The position numbers were made by a program, and so were the translations under genes. 42,584 nt of DNA from Streptomyces harenosi (lineage in GTDB: Bacteria > Actinomycetota > Actinomycetes > Streptomycetales > Streptomycetaceae), in contig NZ_WYCT01000021.1 of assembly GCF_011008945.1 (NCBI RefSeq), forward strand, positions 1 to 42,584, read 5' to 3'. The notes beneath the pieces were generated by a model. That model was not told where the DNA came from. It did not search any database and saw nothing but the letters and a program-made list of their open reading frames with translations. Positions 31,953 to 41,889 of the stretch are shown piece by piece; positions within the stretch are counted from its first letter, which is position 1, and every line of letters starts with the position of its first letter.

Positions 31953-32591
31953 ATGACGAAGCTCATCAAGAAGTCGCACGCCTGCGTCCGCCTGGAGAAG
32001 GACGGGCAGACGCTCGTCCTGGACCCGGGCGGATTCAGCGAGGAGGACGCCGCGCTCGGCGCGGACGCGATCCTCGTCACCCACGAGCACCCCGACCACT
32101 TCGACGAGCTGCGGCTGCGCGCCGCGATGGAGATCAACCCGGCCGCGCAGATCTGGACGCTGAAGGCGGTCGCGGAGCGGATCTCCGCCGCCTTCCCGGG
32201 CCGGGTGCACACCGTCGGCCACGGTGACACCTTCACCGCCGCCGGTTTCGACGTCCAGGTCCACGGCGAGCTGCACGCGGTGATCCACCCGGACATCCCG
32301 CGGATCACCAACGTCGGCTTCCTCGTCGACGACGGCAAGGTCTTCCACCCCGGCGACGCCCTCACCGTCCCCGGCCGGCCGGTGGAGACCCTGATGCTGC
32401 CGGTGATGGCCCCCTGGAACAAGATCTCCGAGGTGATCGACTACGTCCGCGAGGTCCGGCCGCGGCGCGCCTACGACATCCACGACGCCCTCCTGACCGA
32501 CCTCGCCCGCCCGATCTACGACCGGCAGATCGGGCAGCTCGGCGGCGCGGAGCACCTGCGGCTGGCGCCGGGGGACAGCGCCGAGGTGTGA
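31953..32591 (+). CDS. MBL-fold metal-dependent hydrolase
   Basis: A 212-residue metallo-beta-lactamase-fold protein. The metal motif THEHPDHFDE, a downstream His in HGELHAVIHPD and HPGDALTVP are all present. It resembles UlaG-like/ RomA-like MBL proteins, hydrolases of unknown substrate. The N-terminus TKLIKKSHACVRLEKDGQ is the family's first strand pair. The ATG at 31953 has a -10-like CAGGAT six bases upstream and a GGAGG 12 bases upstream, so both leadered and leaderless starts are conceivable. It sits 70 bp after pcaL and 64 bp before xthA on the same strand. Confidence 0.88.
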   Translation: MTKLIKKSHACVRLEKDGQTLVLDPGGFSEEDAALGADAILVTHEHPDHFDELRLRAAMEINPAAQIWTLKAVAERISAAFPGRVHTVGHGDTFTAAGFDVQVHGELHAVIHPDIPRITNVGFLVDDGKVFHPGDALTVPGRPVETLMLPVMAPWNKISEVIDYVREVRPRRAYDIHDALLTDLARPIYDRQIGQLGGAEHLRLAPGDSAEV

Positions 32592-32655
32592 GCCGGACCG
32601 CTGGGCGGGACCCGGCGGGGGAGGGCTATCGGTGCCGCCGGGTAGGTTGTGAGGC

Positions 32656-33435
32656 ATGCGCATCGCGACCTGGAACGTGAACTCGATCACCGCCCGCCTG
32701 CCGAGGCTGCTGGCCTGGCTGGAGAGCAGCGGCACGGACGTGCTCTGCCTCCAGGAGGCCAAGGTCGCCGAGGAGCAGTTCCCGTTCGCCGAGCTGCGCG
32801 AGCTGGGCTACGAGGCGGCCGTGCACGCCACCGGCCGGTGGAACGGCGTCGCGGTGCTCTCCCGCGTCGGCATCGAGGACGTGGTCAAGGGCCTGCCCGG
32901 CGACCCCGGCTACGAGGGCGCGCAGGAGCCCCGGGCGATCTCCGCCACCTGCGGCCCGGTCCGCGTCTGGTCGGTGTACGTGCCCAACGGCCGCGAGGTG
33001 GAGCACCCGCACTACGCCTACAAGCTCCAGTGGTTCGAGGCGCTGCGCGCGGCGGTCGCCGGCGACGCGGCCGGCAGCCGTCCGTTCGCGGTGATGGGCG
33101 ACTACAACGTGGCCCCGACCGACGACGACGTGTACGACCGCGCCGCCTTCGAGGGCGCCACCCACGTCACCCCGGCCGAGCGCGCCGCCCTGGCAGCGCT
33201 GCGCGAGACCGGCCTCACGGACGTGGTGCCGCGTCCGCTGAAGTACGAGCACCCGTTCACGTACTGGGACTACCGCCAGCTCTGCTTCCCCAAGAACCGC
33301 GGCATGCGGATCGACCTGGTCTACGGCAACGCCCCCTTCGCCAAGGCGGTCGCGGACGCCTACGTGGACCGTGAGGAGCGCAAGGGCAAGGGTGCCTCGG
33401 ACCACGCCCCGGTCGTGGTGGACCTGGACGTCTGA
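32656..33435 (+). CDS. xthA: Exodeoxyribonuclease III (AP endonuclease)
   Basis: A 259-residue ExoIII/AP endonuclease of base-excision repair. RIATWNVNSITARLPRLLAW is the family start, LQEAK carries the metal-binding Glu, VYVPNG and GDYNVAPTDDDVYD follow, and the catalytic SDHAPVVVDL ends the protein. The length is normal. The gene has TAGGTT exactly 7 bases before its ATG and no Shine-Dalgarno site, a leaderless pattern. It converges on the SGNH hydrolase gene with a 16-bp gap. Confidence 0.95.
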   Translation: MRIATWNVNSITARLPRLLAWLESSGTDVLCLQEAKVAEEQFPFAELRELGYEAAVHATGRWNGVAVLSRVGIEDVVKGLPGDPGYEGAQEPRAISATCGPVRVWSVYVPNGREVEHPHYAYKLQWFEALRAAVAGDAAGSRPFAVMGDYNVAPTDDDVYDRAAFEGATHVTPAERAALAALRETGLTDVVPRPLKYEHPFTYWDYRQLCFPKNRGMRIDLVYGNAPFAKAVADAYVDREERKGKGASDHAPVVVDLDV

Positions 33436-33451
33436 GGCACCGCCCGGCGCG

Positions 33452-35221
33452 TCATCCGGCGAGCAGGGCGAGGTCCACGGAGCCGGCGATCGCCGCCAGC
33501 CCGGCGTCCCCGGGGTGCAGGTGGTCGCCGCTGTCGTAGGCCGGGAGCATCCGCGCCGGCTGCGCGGGGTCGCGGACGGCGGCGTCGAAGTCGAGCACGG
33601 CGTCGAAGGCGTCCGTGCCCCGCAGCCAGGCGTTCACCGCGGTGCGTTCGGCGTCGACGGCGGCCGAGCACCCCGCCCTGCCCCCGCAGGGCAGCACGGT
33701 CGCCCCCAGCATCCGCAGCCCCCGGGCGCGTCCCCGCTCGGCGAGTTCGCGCAGGCCGGTGATCACATGCTGCGCGTCCGTGCCCGCCAGCAGATCGTTC
33801 ACGCCCTCGAAGACCACCGCCGTGCGCACGGAGGTCTGGGCGAGCACGTCCCGGTCGAACCGGTTCAGGGCGCTCACCCCGGCCGTGTCCGTGGACACCC
33901 CGTCGCCGGGGTAGCGGTCGCCGGTGACCCGGTTGCCGGAGATGCCGTGGTTGAGCACCCCGTAGCGGGGGACCGCGCTCTGCGCGAGCAGGCGCCGGGC
34001 CAGCACGTCCGGCCACCGGCGGTTGGCGTCCACCGTGGACCGGTCGCCGTCGGTGATCGAGTCGCCGAGCAGCACCACCGACCCGGGGCCGCCGCCGGTG
34101 TCCACGCCGGTCAGCAGCGGCCAGGTGGTCAGGACCGAGGTGTACGGCGCGGCGGTGGCGTCCGCCGTGTGGTCGCCCGGCTCGCTGAGGTAGGAGCGCT
34201 GGAGCGCCTGCCGGTGCACGGGCGCCGCCGCCACGGTGCCCGGCAGGTGGAAGCTCACCAGCAGGTCCCGGCCGGCGGGCACCGGGAAGGCGAGCGGATC
34301 GCTGTACGCCTGTGCCCCCGCGGGGATGTCGACGCCGCGGGCGCCGCCGAAGGACAGCGCAACCGGCGCCTCCCGGGCCGCCGCCCCCGCCCCGCGCACC
34401 GCCACGGTCGCGCCGCCGATCCGTACCGGTGCCGCGGCGAAGGTGTTGTCGAACCGCACCCGCACCCGTGGCCCGCCGGCCGAGGTGTGCACCACCAGGC
34501 GCAGCGTCCGGCCGGACCAGGGCCCCACCGCCGGGTGACCGGAGGTGGACGTCGCCCAGGCGCCGGTCCAGCCCCGCCCGGCGTCCCGTACCGACAGCGC
34601 GAACACATGCAGGCCGGCCGCGCGCGGCAGCCGCACCGAGGTGACCCGGCGGCCCGCGTCGAGCGGCGCGGTCACGACGTACAGCCGCGCCTTCTCGGCG
34701 AGCTGCCCGCCGGGCGTGTTCACGTGCGGCAGCGCCACCGCCTTGGTGGCGAGCGGGCCGGTGCGCCAGTCGGGCGCGGTCAGCCGGTAGGCGGAGCCGG
34801 TGCCGTCGGCGTACGTCACCGTCCCCGTCCCGGTCACGGCGGTGCCGGAGGTGCCCGCGACCAGGAAGGCGAGGGCGTCGCCGCGTCCGGTGACACGGAC
34901 GCGCTGCCCGGCCGCCCGCACGTTGTCCGGCTCGCCCGCCGCCCGGTGCGGCCAGCGCAGCCGGGCGCCCTGCACGGTGAGCGTGCGGCCGGGCGTCCAG
35001 CCGGCCGCGGCCAGGTCCCGCGCCGACAGGGAGGCGCCCGAGCCGTCGAAGTCGGCCCGCCGCGGGTGGGCGTCGTCGCTGACGGCGGTGTTGTCGAAGA
35101 GCCGCTCCAGGGGCAGCGGTCCGGCGCCGGGCCCGGGCGCGGCCCGTGCGGCGGAGGCGGCCGGCGCCGCGGCGGCCAGCAGAGCCAGGACGACGGCGGT
35201 ACTCCAGGCCCCTCGGCGCAT
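33452..35221 (-). CDS. Exported SGNH/GDSL hydrolase with beta-rich N-terminal domain
   Basis: A 589-residue secreted hydrolase. The signal peptide is residues 1 to about 27 (STAVVLALLAAAAPAASA). The C-terminal half carries the SGNH blocks: VVLLGDSITDG (Ser), GISGNR (Gly), VFEGVNDL (Asn) and DSGDHLHPG (Asp and His). The first 200-300 residues are a beta-sandwich region (PLERLFDNTAVSDDAHPRRA) common to Streptomyces proteins of this kind. It probably removes acyl groups from polysaccharides or lipids outside the cell. The ATG at 35221 has GGGAAGGGAG about 7 bases upstream and the frame extension beyond is Pro/Arg-rich, so it is the better start. It converges on xthA. Confidence 0.9.
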   Translation of the reverse strand: MRRGAWSTAVVLALLAAAAPAASAARAAPGPGAGPLPLERLFDNTAVSDDAHPRRADFDGSGASLSARDLAAAGWTPGRTLTVQGARLRWPHRAAGEPDNVRAAGQRVRVTGRGDALAFLVAGTSGTAVTGTGTVTYADGTGSAYRLTAPDWRTGPLATKAVALPHVNTPGGQLAEKARLYVVTAPLDAGRRVTSVRLPRAAGLHVFALSVRDAGRGWTGAWATSTSGHPAVGPWSGRTLRLVVHTSAGGPRVRVRFDNTFAAAPVRIGGATVAVRGAGAAAREAPVALSFGGARGVDIPAGAQAYSDPLAFPVPAGRDLLVSFHLPGTVAAAPVHRQALQRSYLSEPGDHTADATAAPYTSVLTTWPLLTGVDTGGGPGSVVLLGDSITDGDRSTVDANRRWPDVLARRLLAQSAVPRYGVLNHGISGNRVTGDRYPGDGVSTDTAGVSALNRFDRDVLAQTSVRTAVVFEGVNDLLAGTDAQHVITGLRELAERGRARGLRMLGATVLPCGGRAGCSAAVDAERTAVNAWLRGTDAFDAVLDFDAAVRDPAQPARMLPAYDSGDHLHPGDAGLAAIAGSVDLALLAG

Positions 35222-35436
35222 GGGCGCTCCCTTCCCGGTGACGAGCGGACGACGCGTCCCCGCGCGGGGCGGATGTGGCGCCCGGGGTGACGGGCGGCAC
35301 GACGCACGCACCGTGAAGGTAGGGAAGCGGCACCGGGCGGTCAACGCACCGCGCGCCGGCCCGCCGCCGGGGCGGCCGGAATCGGCCGTCCGCGTGCCTG
35401 TGGTGCGCCCGCCGGGGCCGATGCCAGTCTGGACGT

Positions 35437-35847
35437 ATGCACATCCCCTTCCTGGGCAACCGGCGTGAGGCACCCGCGGCGGCTCTCGACCCCGAGGGCG
35501 TCGCCGGGCTGCTCGCCGAGTGCGAGCTGCTCCGCTCCCAGGCGTGGGGGGACGGCGTCCGGCTCGACGACACCGCCGCGTCCCTGGAGGCGCTCGACCA
35601 GATGGTGCCGCGCTGGCGCGACGACGAGGAGACGCTGGCCCGGCTCGGCAACGACGCCGGACTGTACCTGGGCACCGTGATCGTCCGCACCGTGGCCGGT
35701 GCCGTCTGGCGGCTCCGGCGGGACGGCCAGCCCGTGGTACGGCTCGCCTCGGGCCGGGAGTTCGACGTCGTGGCCGCCGGCCGGGAGTGGGCCGCGAGCG
35801 GGGCGCCCCAGTTGTCGCAGCTCTATGCGGAGGTCGCCGAGAACTGA
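35437..35847 (+). CDS. DUF6278-like small protein
   Basis: A 136-residue cytosolic protein. HIPFLGNRREAP is the start, LLAECELLRSQAWGDGVRLD, AASLEALDQMVPRW and NDAGLYLGTVIVRTVAGAVW are the main conserved-looking stretches, and QLSQLYAEVAEN ends it. I recall this arrangement as DUF6278, function unknown; the number is from memory. The ATG at 35437 is preceded by CAGTCT six bases upstream and no Shine-Dalgarno site, another leaderless-looking start. It is divergent from the SGNH hydrolase gene. Confidence 0.75.
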   Translation: MHIPFLGNRREAPAAALDPEGVAGLLAECELLRSQAWGDGVRLDDTAASLEALDQMVPRWRDDEETLARLGNDAGLYLGTVIVRTVAGAVWRLRRDGQPVVRLASGREFDVVAAGREWAASGAPQLSQLYAEVAEN

Positions 35848-36007
35848 CGGGAGCCGGTCGGCGGCCCTGAGCCGCCCCGAGGGGCGCACACCGCCGGGCA
35901 GGCTCCAGCGCGGCGTCGGAGGCGGCGACGGGCCGCGTCCGGCAGGTCCATGACGCGGGCATGATGATGATTTAAGCTGCCCGGACGGCCTGTCACTGGA
36001 GGTGCGG

Positions 36008-37813
36008 ATGCGTCGTCCCGTCGCACGGAATCTGGCGGTCCTGGCGGTCTCGGCCGCCGTGGTGTCGGTGGGGGCGGCGGCCCCGCCGACCGCGCGGCCC
36101 CAGCCCCCGGAGAAGTCACCGGTCGCCGTCGGGTACGGAGGCGCGGTCGCGAGCGTCGACCCGGACGCCTCCGCCGCCGGCATCGAGGTACTGAAGAAGG
36201 GCGGCAACGCGGTCGACGCGGCCGTCGCCACCGCCGCCGCGCTCGGCGTCACCGAGCCCTACTCGGCCGGCATCGGCGGGGGCGGCTACTTCGTCTACTA
36301 CGACGCCGGCTCGCGCACCGTGCACACCGTGGACGGCCGTGAGACGGCGCCGCTCACCGCCGGCAAGGACCTTTTCACCGAGAACGGCAAGCCGATCCCG
36401 TTCGCCGAAGCGGTCAGCAGCGGCCTCGCGGTCGGCACCCCGGGCACGCCCGCGACCTGGCGGACGGCCCTGGACAAGTGGGGCAGCCGGAAGCTCGCCA
36501 CCCTGCTGAAGCCCGCCGAGCGGCTGGCCCGCGACGGCTTCACGGTCGACGCCACCTTCCGCGAGCAGACCGCCGCCAACGAGGCCCGTTTCCGCTACTT
36601 CCCCGACACCGCCGAGCTGTTCCTGCCCGGCGGCAGCCTCCCGGCGATCGGCTCCACCTTCAAGAACCCCGACCTCGCCCGCACCTACCGCGAGCTGGGC
36701 AGCAAGGGCGTGGACGCCCTCTACCGGGGCGACATCGGCGAGGACGTCGTCGCCACCGTCAACAAACCGCCCGTCGACCCCGACTCCGGCTGGAACGCCC
36801 GCCCCGGCGATCTGTCCGCCCGGGACCTGGCGGTCTACCGCACCAGGCTCCAGGCGCCCACGAAGACCTCCTACCGGGGGCTCGACGTCTACTCCATGGC
36901 ACCCTCGTCCTCCGGGGGCACCACCGTCGGCGAGGCCCTGAACATCCTGGAGCGCGGTGACCTCTCGCCGCAGCGGACGAGCCGGGCCCAGTACCTGCAC
37001 CGCTTCATCGAGGCCAGCCGGATCGCCTTCGCCGACCGCGGCCGCTGGGTCGGCGACCCCGCCTTCGAGGACGTACCGACCCGGGAGCTGCTCTCCCAGC
37101 GGTACGCCGACTCCCGCGCGTGCCTGATCAAGGACGACGCGGTCCTCACCAGCCCCCTCGCGCCCGGCGACCCGCGCCACCCGGCCCGGTGCGGGGGCGG
37201 CGGCACGGCGGCCCCGACGACGTACGAGGGCGAGAACACCACGCACCTGACGACGGCCGACAAGTGGGGCAACGTCGTCGCCTACACCCTCACCATCGAG
37301 CAGACCGGCGGCAGCGGCATCACCGTGCCCGGCCGCGGCTTCCTGCTCAACAACGAGCTGACGGACTTCTCCTTCGCCCCGGCCAACCCGGCCGTGCACG
37401 ACCCCAACCTGCCCGGTCCCGGCAAGCGCCCCCGGTCGTCCATCGCGCCGACGATCGTGCTCGACCGGCACGCCAGGCCCGTCGTCGCGCTCGGTTCGCC
37501 CGGCGGCGCCACCATCATCACCACCGTGCTCCAGACCCTGACCGGGTTCCTCGACCGCGGCCTGCCGCTCGTCGACGCGATCGCCGCGCCGCGGGTCAGC
37601 CAGCGCAACGCGGCCCAGACCGAGATGGAACCGGCCCTGCGGGGCACCGAGATCCAGCGGCGGCTGGAGGCCGTCGGGCACTCCTTCAAGCCCACCCCGG
37701 AGATCGGCGCGGCGACGGGCATCCAGCGGCTGCCGGACGGCAGGTGGCTGGCCGCCGCCGAGAAGGAACGGCGCGGCGGCGGCTCGGCGATGGTGGTCCG
37801 CCCGGCCCGCTGA
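36008..37813 (+). CDS. ggt: Exported gamma-glutamyltransferase
   Basis: A 601-residue N-terminal-nucleophile hydrolase that cleaves gamma-glutamyl bonds (glutathione, gamma-glutamyl peptides). Residues 1 to about 30 are a signal peptide. PYSAGIGGGGYFVYYD and DGRETAP are the large-subunit motifs. Autocleavage should occur before Thr411 in NTTHLTTAD, giving a small subunit with NNELTDFSF, RPRSSIAPTIV and SPGGATII. The length is normal. The ATG at 36008 is 4 bases after GGAGGT; the in-frame GTG at 36002 overlaps that site. It converges on the clpC-type gene with an 8-bp gap. Confidence 0.95.
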   Translation: MRRPVARNLAVLAVSAAVVSVGAAAPPTARPQPPEKSPVAVGYGGAVASVDPDASAAGIEVLKKGGNAVDAAVATAAALGVTEPYSAGIGGGGYFVYYDAGSRTVHTVDGRETAPLTAGKDLFTENGKPIPFAEAVSSGLAVGTPGTPATWRTALDKWGSRKLATLLKPAERLARDGFTVDATFREQTAANEARFRYFPDTAELFLPGGSLPAIGSTFKNPDLARTYRELGSKGVDALYRGDIGEDVVATVNKPPVDPDSGWNARPGDLSARDLAVYRTRLQAPTKTSYRGLDVYSMAPSSSGGTTVGEALNILERGDLSPQRTSRAQYLHRFIEASRIAFADRGRWVGDPAFEDVPTRELLSQRYADSRACLIKDDAVLTSPLAPGDPRHPARCGGGGTAAPTTYEGENTTHLTTADKWGNVVAYTLTIEQTGGSGITVPGRGFLLNNELTDFSFAPANPAVHDPNLPGPGKRPRSSIAPTIVLDRHARPVVALGSPGGATIITTVLQTLTGFLDRGLPLVDAIAAPRVSQRNAAQTEMEPALRGTEIQRRLEAVGHSFKPTPEIGAATGIQRLPDGRWLAAAEKERRGGGSAMVVRPAR

Positions 37814-37821
37814 CCGTCAGC

Positions 37822-40350
<2,529 letters not shown>

Positions 40351-40507
40351 CGCTGTCCGTCCTCCGGTGTCCTCCGCTGGTCGACGTGCCGGGGCCGGGT
40401 AACCCGGTCGGGGCCCGCTCATGCCACGATGACACGTCGTCCCCCGGCGGGCACGTCCGGCGACGGCCGCCTCCGCCGCCCCTCGCGCGCCGCCGGGCGC
40501 CCGGTTC

Positions 40508-41284
40508 TCAGACCGCCTGCCGCGCGGTGAGCACGCGCGGCCCGGCCTCGGTGATCGCGACCGTGTGCTCCGTGTGGGCCGCGCGGGAGCCGTCGTCCGT
40601 ACGCAGGGTCCAGCCGTCCGGCGCCGCGTGGAAGCCGTCCCCGCCACCCCCGATCAGCATCGGCTCGATCGCCAGGACCATGCCGGGGCGCAGGGGCAGC
40701 CCACGGCCCGGGCGGCCCTCGTTCGGCACGGGCGGGTCCTCGTGCATACGGCGGCCGACCCCGTGGCCGCCGAAACCGTCCGGGACGCCGTAGCCCGCCG
40801 CCCGGCACACCGAGCCGATCGCGTGGGCGATGTCCCCGATGCGGTTGCCGGGCACGGCCGCCCCGATGCCCGCCGCCAGGGCCCGCTCGGCGGTCTCGAC
40901 CAGGCGGAGGTCCGCCGCGCGCGGGGTGCCGACGACGAAGCTGATCGCCGAGTCGCCGACCCAGCCGTCCACCTGGGCACCGCAGTCGATGGACACCAGA
41001 TCCCCGTCGCGCAGCCGGTAGCCGTCCGGGATGCCGTGCACGATCGCGTCGTTCACCGACGCGCAGATCACCGCGGGGAAGGGGGTTGGCGCGAAGGCGG
41101 GCCGGTAGCCGAGGAACGGCGAGCCGGCGCCCGCCGCGCGCAGCACCTCCCGGGCCACCGCGTCCAGCTCCAGCAGGGAGACCCCCACGTCAGCGGCCTG
41201 CCGTACGGCGGTCAGCGCCCGCCCGACGACCTGCCCCGCCACGTACATCGCGTCGATCGACGCCTCCGTCTTCAGTTCCACCAT
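40508..41284 (-). CDS. map: Methionine aminopeptidase, type I
   Basis: A 258-residue type I methionine aminopeptidase that removes the initiator Met. The metal ligands are visible: two Asp in SIDCGAQVDGWVGDSA, His in GHGVGRRMHEDP, Glu in LAIEPM and Glu in EHTVAI. It begins VELKTEASIDAMYVAG. TATTGT lies exactly 7 bases before the ATG at 41284 and no Shine-Dalgarno site is present, so the mRNA is probably leaderless. It is divergent from a small Xre regulator with only 33 bp between the starts, so they share a control region. Streptomyces often have two map genes; this is the regulator-linked type. Confidence 0.93.
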   Translation of the reverse strand: MVELKTEASIDAMYVAGQVVGRALTAVRQAADVGVSLLELDAVAREVLRAAGAGSPFLGYRPAFAPTPFPAVICASVNDAIVHGIPDGYRLRDGDLVSIDCGAQVDGWVGDSAISFVVGTPRAADLRLVETAERALAAGIGAAVPGNRIGDIAHAIGSVCRAAGYGVPDGFGGHGVGRRMHEDPPVPNEGRPGRGLPLRPGMVLAIEPMLIGGGGDGFHAAPDGWTLRTDDGSRAAHTEHTVAITEAGPRVLTARQAV

Positions 41285-41291
41285 GCCAATT

Positions 41292-41310
41292 ACAATACCG
41301 GTATTACTAT
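41292..41310. promoter_or_regulatory. Shared map/Xre operator with back-to-back -10 boxes
   Basis: AATACCGGTATT (41294-41305) is a perfect 12-bp palindrome. On the minus strand TATTGT (41292-41297) is 7 bases before map; on the plus strand TACTAT (41305-41310) is 7 bases before the Xre start. Both -10 boxes overlap the palindrome, so one repressor dimer could shut both promoters. Confidence 0.65.
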
Positions 41311-41317
41311 GGGTGTC

Positions 41318-41569
41318 ATGGTGCGCACCCCCCTCACCCCCGAAGAGCGCGAACGCGGCGAGCGGCTCGGACGGCTGCTGCGCGAGGCGCGCGGAGCCCG
41401 GAGCATGGCGGACGTCGCGGCGAGCGCCGGCATCTCCGCCGAGACCCTCCGCAAGATCGAGACCGGTCGTGCCCCGACCCCGGCCTTCTTCACGGTGGCC
41501 GCCCTGGCCCACGCCCTCGGTCTGTCGATGGACGAACTGGCGGGACGCTGCGCGCTCGCCGGGGTCTGA
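41318..41569 (+). CDS. Small Xre-family helix-turn-helix regulator
   Basis: An 83-residue Cro/C1-type DNA-binding protein with almost nothing outside the helix-turn-helix (MADVAASAGISAETLRKIET, then GRAPTPAFFTVAALAHALGL). The Lys-Ile-Glu-x-Gly segment is the typical turn between helices 3 and 4. The ATG at 41318 is chosen because TACTAT precedes it by 7 bases; an ATG at 41309 would add three residues. It most likely represses itself and the divergent map gene through the 12-bp palindrome. Confidence 0.87.
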   Translation: MVRTPLTPEERERGERLGRLLREARGARSMADVAASAGISAETLRKIETGRAPTPAFFTVAALAHALGLSMDELAGRCALAGV

Positions 41570-41889
41570 CACCGGCGGGTCCGCCGCCGGGTCCGCCGGG
41601 ACGCCGGCCGGGACCGGCCGGGCGTGCACCCGTCACGCGCGTCGAGATGTCCGTCGAGGCGTTCGGCGGCTGTCGGCTGTCGGCTGTCGGCGGTGGGGTG
41701 CCGGTGTCGGCTGCCGCCCGCCGGTCGGCCGGTGCGTATGAGCGGTGGGCGCGTGAGCGGGGGCGCCGCCTTGCCCCTCCTCGGTGCGCACCGGAACGCG
41801 AGCCGCAGCCGAAAACCGGCCGTAGCCGCCCTGTAACACGGCTGGTGTTCACTCCGGACCGGAGTGCTCCGGTCTGGCGGGGGTGGGAG
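41570..41889. other. 320-bp intergenic region with short tandem repeat and palindrome
   Basis: It has three tandem copies of a GGCTGTC-type heptamer near 41670-41690. CACTCCG (41850-41856), 3 bases, CGGAGTG (41860-41866) is a perfect inverted repeat 24 bases before the next start, and CTCCGGTC follows again at 41867-41874. The palindrome is a reasonable operator candidate for the downstream gene. No small gene is evident. Confidence 0.4.
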
